Part shown: piece by piece, positions 8,748-17,870 of the stretch | How the letters are laid out: the number at the start of each line of letters is the position of its first letter | Numbering within the stretch: the stretch's first letter is position 1 | From: Rhodoblastus acidophilus | GTDB taxonomy: Bacteria > Pseudomonadota > Alphaproteobacteria > Rhizobiales > Beijerinckiaceae | Assembly: GCF_025961575.1 (NCBI RefSeq) | Contig: NZ_JAOQNX010000035.1 | Span: forward strand, 1-51,078 | Direction of reading: 5' to 3' | DNA: 51,078 nt | The notes under the pieces: model-generated | What the model was told of the DNA's origin: nothing | The model's input: only the letters and a program-made list of their open reading frames with translations | Database searches by the model: none | Position numbers and translations under genes: made by a program

Positions 8748-10039
8748 GCCAAAGACCGCGCGTCGTCATCCTGGGCGCGGGGTTTGGCGGCGTGAATGCG
8801 GCAAAGGTTTTGGGCGGATGCGCCGCCGATGTCGTGCTGGTCGACAAGACCAACCACCATTTGTTCCAGCCGCTGCTTTATCAGGTCGCCACCGCCGCGC
8901 TGGCGCCTTCCGACATCGCCACCGCCACCCGCGTCGTGTTGCGCCATTGCAAGAACGTGACGGTTTTGATGGGCGAGGCGGTGGGGATCGACCCCGACGC
9001 GCGCGAGGTGCGGCTCGAGGACGGGGCGCGTTTGCGCTATGATTATCTCGTCGTCGCCATCGGTTCGGCCTATAGTTTTTTTGGTCACGACGACTGGGCG
9101 CGCCACGTCCATGTGCTGAAGACGCTTGACGATGCGCTCAAAATTCGGTCGGCGCTGCTGGCGGCGTTCGAACTGGCCGAGCGCTGCGAAGACAAGGCGG
9201 AAATTGCGCCGCTCATGACATTCGTCGTGGTCGGCGGCGGGCCGACCGGGGTGGAGTTGGCCGGGACGATCGCGGAATTGTCGCGCACCACGCTGGCGCG
9301 CGATTTCAGGACCATCGAGCCGCGTTCCGCCCATATCGTGCTTTGCGAGGCCGGGCCGCGCATTCTGCCGTCCTTCCCGCCGGCCCAGTCGGACTATGCG
9401 TTGCGGGCGCTGCAAAACCTGGGGGTCGACGTGCGCGTCGGCGCCAAGGTCGGCGCTATCGATGCGGGGTCGATCCAGATTGGCGCGGAGCGTTTGCAAT
9501 CGTCTGTTGTGGTCTGGTGCGCGGGCACGGCGGCGCATCCGGCGTCGAAATGGCTTGGGGCGACGGCGGCGTCCAACGGCGCCGTGCGCGTCGGGCCCGA
9601 CTGCGCGCTGCCCGGCCGGCCCGAGATTTTCGTCATCGGCGATGTCGCCAGTTTTGACGGCGCGGATGGACGACCGCTGCCCGGCCTCGCGCCCGTGGCG
9701 AAACAGCAGGGATTGTTCGTCGGTCGCCTGCTGCGCGCCCGCATTGACGGACGTCCCGGGCCGAAAAGATTCCGCTATCGCGATTATGGAATGATGGCGA
9801 TCATCGGGCGCTCGCGCGCCGTCGCGCAATTGTTCGGCCTGCGCATGAGCGGTTTTGTCGCCTGGCTCGCCTGGTCGCTGATCCATTTGATGTTGCTGGT
9901 CGATTTCCGCAGCCGGCTCACCGTCTATGTCAACTGGTCCTGGGCCTGGTTCACTTATGGGCGCGGCGCCCGGCTGCTGACCCATGCGCCGCGTTGGATT
10001 GCGCGAGCGCGCGGAAAGGCCCGTCGCGACGCGGCCTGA
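8744..10039 (+). CDS. Type II NADH dehydrogenase (FAD-dependent oxidoreductase)
   Basis: A 431-residue two-dinucleotide-binding-domain flavoprotein. The N-terminal FAD motif is VVILGAGFGGVNAAKVL, the second (NADH) motif is VVVGGGPTGVELAG, and the C-terminal FAD-contact motif is FVIGDVASF. The loop KTNHHLFQPLLYQVATAAL is typical of NDH-2. The C-terminal 60 residues hold hydrophobic stretches suited to monotopic membrane attachment. It would pass electrons from NADH to quinone without pumping protons. The start is GTG at 8744, overlapping the previous stop (GTGA). A thioredoxin-reductase-like role is less likely because no redox CxxC is present. Confidence 0.9.
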   Translation: MSQRPRVVILGAGFGGVNAAKVLGGCAADVVLVDKTNHHLFQPLLYQVATAALAPSDIATATRVVLRHCKNVTVLMGEAVGIDPDAREVRLEDGARLRYDYLVVAIGSAYSFFGHDDWARHVHVLKTLDDALKIRSALLAAFELAERCEDKAEIAPLMTFVVVGGGPTGVELAGTIAELSRTTLARDFRTIEPRSAHIVLCEAGPRILPSFPPAQSDYALRALQNLGVDVRVGAKVGAIDAGSIQIGAERLQSSVVVWCAGTAAHPASKWLGATAASNGAVRVGPDCALPGRPEIFVIGDVASFDGADGRPLPGLAPVAKQQGLFVGRLLRARIDGRPGPKRFRYRDYGMMAIIGRSRAVAQLFGLRMSGFVAWLAWSLIHLMLLVDFRSRLTVYVNWSWAWFTYGRGARLLTHAPRWIARARGKARRDAA

Positions 10040-10227
10040 GGAACCGCGCGATGTGGGCGGGGTTGGCTCCAGCGGACGGAAGCTCTTTCAAAACATTGCG
10101 TTTTATTCCTCGGCGCGGCGCGATAACATGCGCGCGGGCGTGCGCTGCGCCGCGTTAGCGGCAGATCAATGCGCGAAAGACATGGCTCGGCTAAGCCCAA
10201 AACTCTTTCCTCTTGTCAGGTCATGCC

Positions 10228-11322
10228 ATGACGGATCGGCAAACGGGCGAAGGCATCGAGGTGGCGGCGCCGGCCTCCGCGGCGCAGGACGTCATTCTGT
10301 CGCCCCACGCCAAGCCGGTCATCGAACATCATCCTCCCAGTCGTGTGCGGGTGTGGACGCGGCGATTGCTGGTCCTTGCGCTGGTTGTGGGCGGCGCCGG
10401 CGGCCTTTACTGGCGGGCGCATCGCATCGCGCCCCTTCCGGTCTGGATCGCCATGGGCAATGGCCGCCTGGAGGCCGATCCGATCGACATTGCGACAAAA
10501 TTCGCCGGCCGCATCGCGGAGCTGCGCGCTGACGAGGGCGACAAGGTGAGCGCGGGGCAGGTGGTCGCGTTGATGGACACGCGCGACCTCCAACAAAGCC
10601 TGAAGCGCAGCGAGGCGCAAGTCGAACAGGCCAAGCGCGTTGTCGAGCAGACCATGGCGACACGCACACAGATGGAGAGTTCTGCGAAGCTGGCGGAGCG
10701 GGAACTCGAACGCACCGAAAAACTGTCCAAGAGCGGCTACGCCACCCGCGAACTGCTCGACCAGCGCCAGCAGGCGTTGGACGCCGCGAAAGCCCTGCAA
10801 AGCGCGGCGGAGCATCGCGTCGCCGAGGCCGAGAAGGCGCTGACCGCGGCCGAACATGACGCCGAACTGGTGCGGGTGAACATCGCCGACAATGCGCTGG
10901 TCGCGCCGCGCGACGGGCGCATTCATTACCGGCTCGCCAACGTCGGCGAGATCCTGGGCGTGGGCGGCAAGGTCTTTACGATGCTGGACACGTCCTATGT
11001 CTACATGGACATTTATCTGCCGGCGCGGCAGGCCGGGCAGGTGAAGCTCGGCGATCCCGCGCGCATCGTGCTCGACGCTTTTCCCGATACGCCCATCCCG
11101 GCGAAAGTGAGTTTTGTTGCGGACAAAGCTCAGTTCACGCCGAAAATGGTGGAGACCAAGAGCGACCGCGAACGCCTGATGTTCCGCGTGCGGGTGCGGG
11201 TCGATCCGACGCTGGCGCGGGCGCGCGCCGACGAGGTCCGCAGTGGGCTGCCCGGCGTCGCTTATGTGAAACTCGATGACGCGCAGAATTGGCCGGAGGC
11301 GTTGCAGGGGACGGTCAAATGA
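10228..11322 (+). CDS. HlyD-family periplasmic adaptor (YhiI-like)
   Basis: A 364-residue membrane-fusion protein. One transmembrane helix lies near residues 38-57 after a cytoplasmic tail, then a split lipoyl-like domain (IATKFAGRIAELRADEGD), a long coiled-coil hairpin (about 110-215, rich in Glu/Lys/Ala heptads) and a beta-barrel domain. It links the inner-membrane ABC transporter encoded next door to the outer membrane. Gene order adaptor-fused ABC-permease matches the yhiI-rbbA-yhhJ operon. The ATG at 10228 is preferred over a TTG 15 bases upstream. Positions 10,040-10,227 before it show no clear gene. Confidence 0.88.
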   Translation: MTDRQTGEGIEVAAPASAAQDVILSPHAKPVIEHHPPSRVRVWTRRLLVLALVVGGAGGLYWRAHRIAPLPVWIAMGNGRLEADPIDIATKFAGRIAELRADEGDKVSAGQVVALMDTRDLQQSLKRSEAQVEQAKRVVEQTMATRTQMESSAKLAERELERTEKLSKSGYATRELLDQRQQALDAAKALQSAAEHRVAEAEKALTAAEHDAELVRVNIADNALVAPRDGRIHYRLANVGEILGVGGKVFTMLDTSYVYMDIYLPARQAGQVKLGDPARIVLDAFPDTPIPAKVSFVADKAQFTPKMVETKSDRERLMFRVRVRVDPTLARARADEVRSGLPGVAYVKLDDAQNWPEALQGTVK

Positions 11323-11348
11323 ATTGGCCCGGAGCAGGGGGGACGCTT

Positions 11349-11477
11349 CCTTCTCCCCTTGCGGGAGAAGGTGGCGCGCGAAGCGCGCCGGATGAGGGGT
11401 TCGTTCATCTGGACAGGCGACCCCTCATCCGTCTCGCGCCTTCGGCGCGAGCCACCTTCTCCCGCCAGGGGAGAAGG
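11349..11477. repeat. 129-bp dyad repeat of Rhizobiales intergenic type
   Basis: Outer arms CCTTCTCCCC (11349-11358) and GGGGAGAAGG (11468-11477) are perfect complements; each arm also folds on itself (CCTTCTCCC..GGGAGAAGG). Inside are GGATGAGGGG and CCCCTCATCC. The motif 'GCCACCTTCTCCCGC / GGATGAGGGG' is a familiar dispersed repeat in Rhizobiales genomes. It is inserted between the adaptor and rbbA-like genes, and the purine-rich right edge (GGGGAGG) lies where the rbbA ribosome site should be. Confidence 0.75.
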
Positions 11478-11491
11478 GGAGGCGCGCGGCC

Positions 11492-14200
11492 ATGACAGAG
11501 CTCCCCGTCGTGCGCCTGCGTGACCTTCGCCATGCCTATGGCCGGACGCGGGCGCTGGACGGGCTGTCGCTCGACATTCCCGCTGGCTGCATGGTTGGGC
11601 TGGTCGGGCCGGACGGGGTCGGCAAGTCGACGCTGCTGGCGCTGATCGCGGGGTCGAAAATCTTGCAGGACGGCGGCGTCGAGGTTTTGGGCGGCGATAT
11701 CGCCAAAAAGCGCTGGCGCAACGAAATCTGCCTGCGCATCGCCTATATGCCGCAGGGCTTAGGCAAACATCTCTATCCCGATCTCACCGTCGAGGAGAAC
11801 ATCGCCTTCTTCTCAAGGCTCTACGGCCAGAGTGCGGCGGAGGGCGCGGCGCGCATTTCGGGATTGATGCAGGACATCGGCCTCGCCCCGTTCGCCGGGC
11901 GTTTGTGCCGGCGGCTGTCGGGCGGCATGAAACAAAAACTCGGCCTGTGCTGCGCCCTGATCCACGATCCCGACCTGCTCATCCTCGACGAGCCCACCAC
12001 CGGCGTCGATCCGCTGTCGCGGCGCCAGTTCTGGGAGCTGGTCGACGCCATGCGCCAGCGCTCGGAACGCGAGATGAGCGTCATTGTGGCGACGGCCTAT
12101 ATGGAGGAGGCGGAGCGCTTCGATTTCCTGATCGTCATGAATGAGGGACGGGTGCTCGCGACCGGCGCGCCGCGCGACATCATGGCGGCGACCGGCGCCG
12201 AAACCGTCGAGGACGCTTTTGTCGCGCTGCTGCCCGAGGGCGCGGCGCGGCCCAAGCTGACGATTCCGCCGCTCGCGCGCGACGGCGGGCCGCCGGTGAT
12301 CATGGCCCGGGGGCTCACCAAAAAATTCGGGGATTTCACCGCCGTCGATCACGTCGATCTCGAGATCGCGCGCGGCGAAATCTTCGGGTTTTTGGGGTCG
12401 AACGGCTGCGGCAAGACGACGACGATGAAAATGCTCACCGGCTTGCTCGAAGCGAGCCGCGGCGAGGCCCTGCTGTTCGGCGAGACCGCGCAGGCGAGCG
12501 GGGTCGATGCGCGGCGGCGGGTCGGCTATATGTCGCAGGGCTTTTCGCTCTATAGCGAATTGACGGTGCGGCAAAACCTCGACCTGCACGCAAGATTGTT
12601 TGGCCTCGAGCCGAAGGTCGCGCGCGAAAGAATCGGCGCGCTGCTGGAGCGGTTCGGGCTCGACGATTTTGTCGACGCTCTCGCCGCCGATCTGCCGCTC
12701 GGCCTGCGCCAGCGGCTGTCGCTCGCCGTCGCTTTGGTGCATGCCCCCGACTTGCTGATCCTCGACGAACCTACTTCCGGCGTCGATCCCATCGCCCGCG
12801 ACGAATTTTGGGCGCTGCTGATCGAATTGTCGCGCGCGCAGGGCGTGACCATTTTTCTCTCCACCCATTTCATGAACGAGGCGGCGCGCTGCGACCGGAT
12901 TTCGTTGATGGATTCGGGAAGGATTTTGGCGACGGGCGCGCCCGCCGATCTCGTCGCCGCGCGCGGCGCCGCCAATCTGGAGGAGGTTTTTATCGCCTGT
13001 CTCGAGGAGGCGGGGGCGGCGCGCGCGCCCTTCGCGCCGGTGGCGGCCTCGCCGGCAGGGCGGTCGAAAAATCCCGCCTTCAGTCTGCGCCGCATGATGG
13101 CTTACGCCATTCGCGAGGCGCAGGAATTGTCGCGCGACACCATCCGTCTTTCCTATGCGATTCTGGGCCCGGCGCTGTTGTTGCTGCTGCTCGGCTTCGG
13201 CATCACCACGGATGTGGATTCGCTCGCCTTCGCCGCGCTCGACCGCGACAATTCCTTCTATAGCCGCGCCTATCTGAGCGAGGTGCGCGGCTCCTCCTAT
13301 TTCGTCGAGCAGCCGCCGATTACCGATTCCCGCGATCTGATCGACCGGATGAAAAGCGGCGGGGTCAGCGCCACGATCGAAATTCCGCCGGGCTTCGGCC
13401 GCGACATCAAGAAAGGCGAGCCGACGGAGGTGTCGGTGTGGATCGACGGCGCCATGCCGTTTCGCGCCGAGACCATCCATGGCTATCTCAGCGCGGCGCA
13501 TCAGAAATTCGTTAGCGATCCCGCCATTCGCGGCATGGAGCCGGCGCCGCCGCTGCCCGCCAATATCGAGACCCGCTTCCGCTACAACCAGAGTTTTGAC
13601 TCCATTTATGCCATGGTTCCCGGCGCCATCGCTTTGCAACTCGCGCTGATGCCGGCGATCCTGATGGCGCTCGCCATCGTGCGCGAAAAGGAGCTGGGCT
13701 CGATCACCAATCTCTATGTCACGCCGGTGACGCGGCTGGAATTCTTGCTGGGCAAGCAATTGCCCTATATCGGGCTGGCCTTCGTCGATTTCTTCGTCAT
13801 GCTGCTGATGGCGCTGTATATTTTCGCGGTGCCGCTCAAGGGGGGCTTTGGCGTTCTGGCGCTGGGGGCTCTGGCCTATGTCGCCGCTTCCACCGGTTAC
13901 GGTATGGTGATTTCCGCCTTCACCCGCACGCAGATCGCCGCTCTGTTCGGCGCGACCATCCTCACCATTCTGCCCGCGACCATGTTTTCCGGCATGTCCA
14001 CGCCGGCGGCCTCGATCACCGGCTTCGGCCGGTTTTTGGGGCAGATTTTTCCCATGACCTATTTTTTGCCGATCTCGGTCGGCGCCTTCACCAAGGGGCT
14101 GAATTTTGACGATCTCGCCGGCCATCTCGCGCGCTTGTGCCTGTTCTTTCCCGCGCTGGTGGGCCTGAGCCTGCTGCTGCTGCGCAAACAGGAGAAGTGA
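11492..14200 (+). CDS. rbbA: RbbA-like fused ABC transporter (two ATPase domains plus permease)
   Basis: A 902-residue protein made of two ABC ATPase domains and one ABC-2 permease, the layout and length of RbbA/YhiH. NBD1 has Walker A GPDGVGKST at 39-47 and signature LSGGMKQK. NBD2 (from about 270) has Walker A GSNGCGKTT but a divergent signature PLGLRQR in place of LSGGQ, with an intact LILDEPTSGVDP Walker B. The permease part (from about 535) has one N-terminal helix, a large periplasmic segment and five C-terminal helices. It probably exports a drug or lipid-like substrate with the YhiI- and YhhJ-like partners; RbbA has also been linked to ribosomes, which I cannot judge here. The stop shares a base with the next ATG. 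Confidence 0.88.
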   Translation: MTELPVVRLRDLRHAYGRTRALDGLSLDIPAGCMVGLVGPDGVGKSTLLALIAGSKILQDGGVEVLGGDIAKKRWRNEICLRIAYMPQGLGKHLYPDLTVEENIAFFSRLYGQSAAEGAARISGLMQDIGLAPFAGRLCRRLSGGMKQKLGLCCALIHDPDLLILDEPTTGVDPLSRRQFWELVDAMRQRSEREMSVIVATAYMEEAERFDFLIVMNEGRVLATGAPRDIMAATGAETVEDAFVALLPEGAARPKLTIPPLARDGGPPVIMARGLTKKFGDFTAVDHVDLEIARGEIFGFLGSNGCGKTTTMKMLTGLLEASRGEALLFGETAQASGVDARRRVGYMSQGFSLYSELTVRQNLDLHARLFGLEPKVARERIGALLERFGLDDFVDALAADLPLGLRQRLSLAVALVHAPDLLILDEPTSGVDPIARDEFWALLIELSRAQGVTIFLSTHFMNEAARCDRISLMDSGRILATGAPADLVAARGAANLEEVFIACLEEAGAARAPFAPVAASPAGRSKNPAFSLRRMMAYAIREAQELSRDTIRLSYAILGPALLLLLLGFGITTDVDSLAFAALDRDNSFYSRAYLSEVRGSSYFVEQPPITDSRDLIDRMKSGGVSATIEIPPGFGRDIKKGEPTEVSVWIDGAMPFRAETIHGYLSAAHQKFVSDPAIRGMEPAPPLPANIETRFRYNQSFDSIYAMVPGAIALQLALMPAILMALAIVREKELGSITNLYVTPVTRLEFLLGKQLPYIGLAFVDFFVMLLMALYIFAVPLKGGFGVLALGALAYVAASTGYGMVISAFTRTQIAALFGATILTILPATMFSGMSTPAASITGFGRFLGQIFPMTYFLPISVGAFTKGLNFDDLAGHLARLCLFFPALVGLSLLLLRKQEK

Positions 14201-15324
14201 TGCAGACCCTGCGCAACATCTTCTGGTTGGGCGCCAAGGAGCTGCGCAGTTTTTTCCGCGATTTCGTGCTGCTCGGCCTGGTGCTCTATTCCTTTTCCCT
14301 GGCCATTCTCGCCCAGGCGCAAAGCCATGCCCAGGAATTGCACAACGCCGCCATCGCCGTCGCCGACGAGGACCATTCCGAATTGTCGCGCCGGCTGGCG
14401 CGGGCCTTTCTGCCGCCTTACTTTCTGCCGGCAAAACAGGTGTCGGCGGGCGACATCGACCGGCTCATGGATGTCGGCGCCTTCACCTTCATCCTCGACA
14501 TTCCCCCCAATTTCGAGCGCGATTTTTTGGCCGGGCGGCGCCCGACCGTGCAGGTCAATGTCGACGCCACCGCCATGATGCAGGCGGGCGTCGGCGCCGG
14601 CTATATCGAACAGATTCTCACGGCTGAACTGGCCAAATTTGCGACGCGGCAGGACAATCCGGCTCCCGCATCCATCGGCCAGACCGTGCGGATCGCCTTC
14701 AATCCCAACCTGATCACCTCCTGGTTTTCGAGCGTGATGGGCATCATTTCCTCCACCACCATGCTCGCCATCATTCTCGCGGGCGCGGCGGTGGTGCGCG
14801 AGCGCGAGCATGGCACGGTCGAGCATTTGTTGGTGATGCCGGTCACCCCGTTCGAGATCGCCATGGCGAAAATCTGGGCGAACGGCCTGATCATTCTGGG
14901 CGCGGTCGCGCTGTCGCTGACTTTTGTCGTGCAGCGCCTGCTGGCCATTCCCATCAACGGCTCCGTGCCTTTGTTCCTGCTCGGCGCCGCGCTCTACCTG
15001 TTCTTCGCCACGTCCGTCGGCGTGTTTCTCGCCACCATCGCCCGCACCATGCCGCAGCTTGGGCTGCTCTACCTGCTGGTCGCCGTGCCGCTTAACCTGC
15101 TGTCGGGCGCCAATACGCCGCTGGAATCCATGCCGGCGCTGTTGCGCAACGCCATGCTGCTGTCGCCCTCCACCCATTTTGTCGCCGTGGCGCAGGCGGT
15201 GCTCTATCGCGGCGCCGGCTTCGATCTGATCTGGGAGCGTTTTTTGGCCATGGGGGCGATCGGCGGCTTTTTTCTCATCCTGAGCGTCTGGCGGTTCCGC
15301 AGCGTGTCCGCGCAGAACGGGTGA
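14200..15324 (+). CDS. yhhJ: ABC-2 type permease (YhhJ-like)
   Basis: A 374-residue membrane protein with one N-terminal helix (about 20-40), a periplasmic loop of about 130 residues and five or six C-terminal helices, the ABC-2 permease pattern. It has the VREREHGTVEHLLVMPVTPFEI motif that follows the second helix in this family. It would form a heterodimeric channel with the permease half of the RbbA-like protein. The TGATG junction couples its translation to the upstream gene. It closes the three-gene export operon. Confidence 0.9.
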   Translation: MQTLRNIFWLGAKELRSFFRDFVLLGLVLYSFSLAILAQAQSHAQELHNAAIAVADEDHSELSRRLARAFLPPYFLPAKQVSAGDIDRLMDVGAFTFILDIPPNFERDFLAGRRPTVQVNVDATAMMQAGVGAGYIEQILTAELAKFATRQDNPAPASIGQTVRIAFNPNLITSWFSSVMGIISSTTMLAIILAGAAVVREREHGTVEHLLVMPVTPFEIAMAKIWANGLIILGAVALSLTFVVQRLLAIPINGSVPLFLLGAALYLFFATSVGVFLATIARTMPQLGLLYLLVAVPLNLLSGANTPLESMPALLRNAMLLSPSTHFVAVAQAVLYRGAGFDLIWERFLAMGAIGGFFLILSVWRFRSVSAQNG

Positions 15325-15483
15325 TTTTGCGGTGGGTCCGAGGTCGACAGGGCGGCTGTCCGCGCGCAGGGTCGCAAAATTTCAACTCTGACAGAATTTC
15401 GACAGCCAGCATCTTTTAACACGTCTGTGTCGCCACGGCGACGCCACGAGCTTCTCTCGTGCCTTCACATCTTTGGAGACCCC

Positions 15484-15714
15484 ATGCGCGCGCGCTTGCT
15501 TCTTTCTGTCCTGCTCTTCGGGAGCGCCTCCCAGGCCTTCGCCCTGGAGAGCGGCGTTCCAATGGGAAATGGAGGACGTGCGTCGCGCGCGCAACAGGTC
15601 GCTTACTGCGCGCAGACCAAATCCGACTGTTTGGAGAATGTGGGACCCTACACCCGCTATCCCTCGCAGCGCGCGCAATGCCTGATCCGCTACGACCAGT
15701 GCCTGAACCGATAA
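15484..15714 (+). CDS. Small secreted four-cysteine protein
   Basis: A 76-residue protein with a clear signal peptide (residues 1-20, cleavage after AFA). The mature part of about 56 residues has four cysteines in C-x6-C and C-x6-C pairs (AYCAQTKSDC..., QCLIRYDQC), suggesting two disulfides in the periplasm. GGAG precedes the ATG by about eight bases. No family is recognised and it stands alone between the export operon and the porin. Confidence 0.65.
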   Translation: MRARLLLSVLLFGSASQAFALESGVPMGNGGRASRAQQVAYCAQTKSDCLENVGPYTRYPSQRAQCLIRYDQCLNR

Positions 15715-15784
15715 GGTAAGCGCCAGCGCCGGGCCGGGGCAATCTCGCGCCGGTGCGCGCGTCTGAATTGACGTTTCGATGGAA

Positions 15785-15807
15785 CCGCCGGGGCGCAGCC
15801 CCGGCGG
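15785..15807. terminator. Perfect GC hairpin (terminator-like)
   Basis: CCGCCGGGGC, loop GCA, GCCCCGGCGG: a perfect 10-bp stem about 70 bases past the small secreted gene. No T-run follows, so it is at best a partial terminator or a mRNA-stabilising hairpin. Confidence 0.45.
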
Positions 15808-15979
15808 GAATTTGGCGTGGCCAATTTAGATTTATTCCAAGTGGTGAGAAATCCATTGCGGGCTTGAGCGAAACCGTGTCTTGATTTTGTCAGCAATAAC
15901 AGGTGTTTCCGACGATTTTTGTGGCGCCGTGCGCGCAGGCCAGTCGAAGCGCCGGGCAAGACCAAACCGGAGTCACATC

Positions 15980-17362
15980 ATGACAAGACTGCGCGACAAG
16001 ACCAAATGGACCTGGGCTGTCGGCGCGAGCCTGCTCGCCCTGATCGCCGCCAACCCCGCCCTCGCGGCCGAGGACGCCAAGCCGGAGGAGGCCGCCCCCG
16101 CCGCGGAGCTGCCCTCGGTCCTCACCAGCCTGCCGGCTCTGGCCCCCATCGCCGACGCCAAAAAACAGCTGGCGGACAAGGGCGTCATTCTCCAGCTCAA
16201 CTATATTGGCGAAGTGCTCGGCAATCCGGTCGGCGGCCAGCGCCAGGGTGTCGTCTATGACGGGCGCGTGGAGCTCGCCATCGACGCCGACATGGAGAAG
16301 ATCGCGGGTTGGAAGGGCGGCCTGTTCCACGCCAACGGCTACTGGATTCAGGGTACGGGCCTGTCGCGCGTCTATACGGGCAACATTCTGACGGTCAGCA
16401 ATATCGAGGCGCTGCCGACGGTGCGTCTCTATGAATTGTGGTACGAACAAAAGGCCTTCGACGACCGGCTGGGCGTGAAAGTCGGCCAGATCGCCGCCGA
16501 CACCGAATTCTTCGTCAGCAAATATGGCGCGCTGTTCATCAACGGCACCTTCGGCTGGCCGGCTTTTACGGGCGTCAACCTGCCGAGCGGCGGCCCGGGC
16601 TATCCCTTCGCCACCCCCGGCGTGCGCGTCAAACTCGGCTCCGACAGCGATCCCCTCAATATTCTGGCCGCCGTGTTCGACGGCGACCCGGCGGGCCAGT
16701 GCGGACAGGACCCGCAGATCTGCAATCGCTACGGCACCAATTTCCGCCTGCAGGATCCGCCGCTCGCCATGGAGGAAGTGCAATATCGCTACAAGCTGGG
16801 CAAGGACGACGGCTTGGCGGGGACGGTCAAGCTCGGCGCGTTCCAGAATTACGGCAATTTCGCCAATCTGCGTTACGACACCGTCGGCGCGGCGCTGGGC
16901 GGCGCCTCCAGCAATGGCGTTCCCGCGGTGCTGAAGGGCGACTGGGGCTTTTACGGCGTTGTCGACCAGCAGGTCTGGAAGGACGCGGGCCAGAGCGCGG
17001 GCGTGTTCCTGCGCGCCGGCGCGGCGCCGCAGGATCGCAACACCGTCAATTTCTATATCGACGGCGGCGTGACCTTCGCCGGGGTCATGCCCGGGCGCCC
17101 GGATGATTCCTTCGGCGTGGGCTTTGCCTATGCCCGCGTCTCCGACTATGCGCGCGGCTTCGATTTCGACTCCAACGCGCCGGTGCTGCGGCGCTCGGAG
17201 GCGGCGCTGGAGGTGACCTACCAGGCGCAGATCGTCTCGGGCTGGAGCCTGCAGCCTGACTTCCAATACATCGTCAGCCCCGGCGGCGGCGTGGCCGACG
17301 CCAATGGCGCGCGCGTGCGCGACGCCGCGGTGTTCGGCCTGCGCTCGACGATCAACTTCTGA
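15980..17362 (+). CDS. OprB-family carbohydrate-selective porin
   Basis: A 460-residue outer-membrane porin of the OprB type, 16-stranded in known members, that lets sugars or similar small solutes cross the outer membrane. A signal peptide ends at about residue 30 (ANPALA-A). The protein has alternating strands rich in Gly/Tyr/Asn and ends in Phe (LRSTINF), the sorting signature recognised by BamA. The start at 15980 with GGAG upstream gives a normal signal peptide; the in-frame extension upstream does not. No sugar-uptake genes lie nearby, so the substrate is unknown. Confidence 0.85.
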   Translation: MTRLRDKTKWTWAVGASLLALIAANPALAAEDAKPEEAAPAAELPSVLTSLPALAPIADAKKQLADKGVILQLNYIGEVLGNPVGGQRQGVVYDGRVELAIDADMEKIAGWKGGLFHANGYWIQGTGLSRVYTGNILTVSNIEALPTVRLYELWYEQKAFDDRLGVKVGQIAADTEFFVSKYGALFINGTFGWPAFTGVNLPSGGPGYPFATPGVRVKLGSDSDPLNILAAVFDGDPAGQCGQDPQICNRYGTNFRLQDPPLAMEEVQYRYKLGKDDGLAGTVKLGAFQNYGNFANLRYDTVGAALGGASSNGVPAVLKGDWGFYGVVDQQVWKDAGQSAGVFLRAGAAPQDRNTVNFYIDGGVTFAGVMPGRPDDSFGVGFAYARVSDYARGFDFDSNAPVLRRSEAALEVTYQAQIVSGWSLQPDFQYIVSPGGGVADANGARVRDAAVFGLRSTINF

Positions 17363-17471
17363 TCGCCGCCGCGCGTCGCCGCAGCGATTTCGCGCCGAGG
17401 ACGAGGGGCTGGGATACGGCCCCTCGATAAGCTCCCTCGGCGCGAAAGTCTTTTCAGGAAAGGGTCCGTTC

Positions 17472-17555
17472 ATGCCGACCGCTGCGCAAATCGAATTCGT
17501 CTCCGTCTTCGCGGCTTTCGCCTTCATGGCTGGCGTCTTGATTGTCGTTTGGTGA
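17472..17555 (+). CDS. Possible 27-residue single-span membrane peptide
   Basis: A short reading frame starting at ATG 17472, with AGGAAAGGG about eight bases upstream. The product is almost entirely one hydrophobic helix (residues about 8-26, ending IVVW). It lies 109 bases after the porin. No family is recognised; chance is possible, but the good ribosome site and clean helix make it worth annotating. Confidence 0.35.
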   Translation: MPTAAQIEFVSVFAAFAFMAGVLIVVW

Positions 17556-17564
17556 AGTTCTCGA

Positions 17565-17582
17565 CGCCCGCGCGCGCGGGCG
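17565..17582. repeat. 18-bp perfect GC palindrome
   Basis: CGCCCGCGCGCGCGGGCG is self-complementary over its whole length, directly after the small membrane peptide. It could stop transcripts from the porin side, though there is no T-run. The rest of 17,583-17,785 shows no gene. Confidence 0.4.
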
Positions 17583-17785
17583 GACAAGACGCGCCGGATT
17601 GTGCGGCGCAATATCCACGCGCCGATTGCAGGCGATTTGAGGACTCCGAGCGAAATTCGCGTGTTCACCCGAACATGATCTTTTTTTGCGCAGCGTTCAA
17701 CAGACCGGCAGGCTTGCGGGCGCCCGCATGTGACGTAAAGTAAGTTTCGTCTCCCATTGCGTTGCGCGACCAAAATTATCTGATG

Positions 17786-17801
17786 TGACATTTTCATGTC
17801 A
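17786..17801. promoter_or_regulatory. Operator-like palindrome before the chemoreceptor gene
   Basis: TGACAT-TTTC-ATGTCA is a perfect 6-bp inverted repeat with a 4-bp spacer, 70 bases upstream of the chemoreceptor ATG in an AT-richer patch. The spacing is right for a dimeric regulator of the helix-turn-helix type (CRP/FNR or similar). No specific factor can be named. Confidence 0.35.
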
Positions 17802-17870
17802 GTGGACTTAATCAATAGGCAACCTGCTGCAGATACACGTTTTTCATCCGAAACAACTGCAGACATTTCG

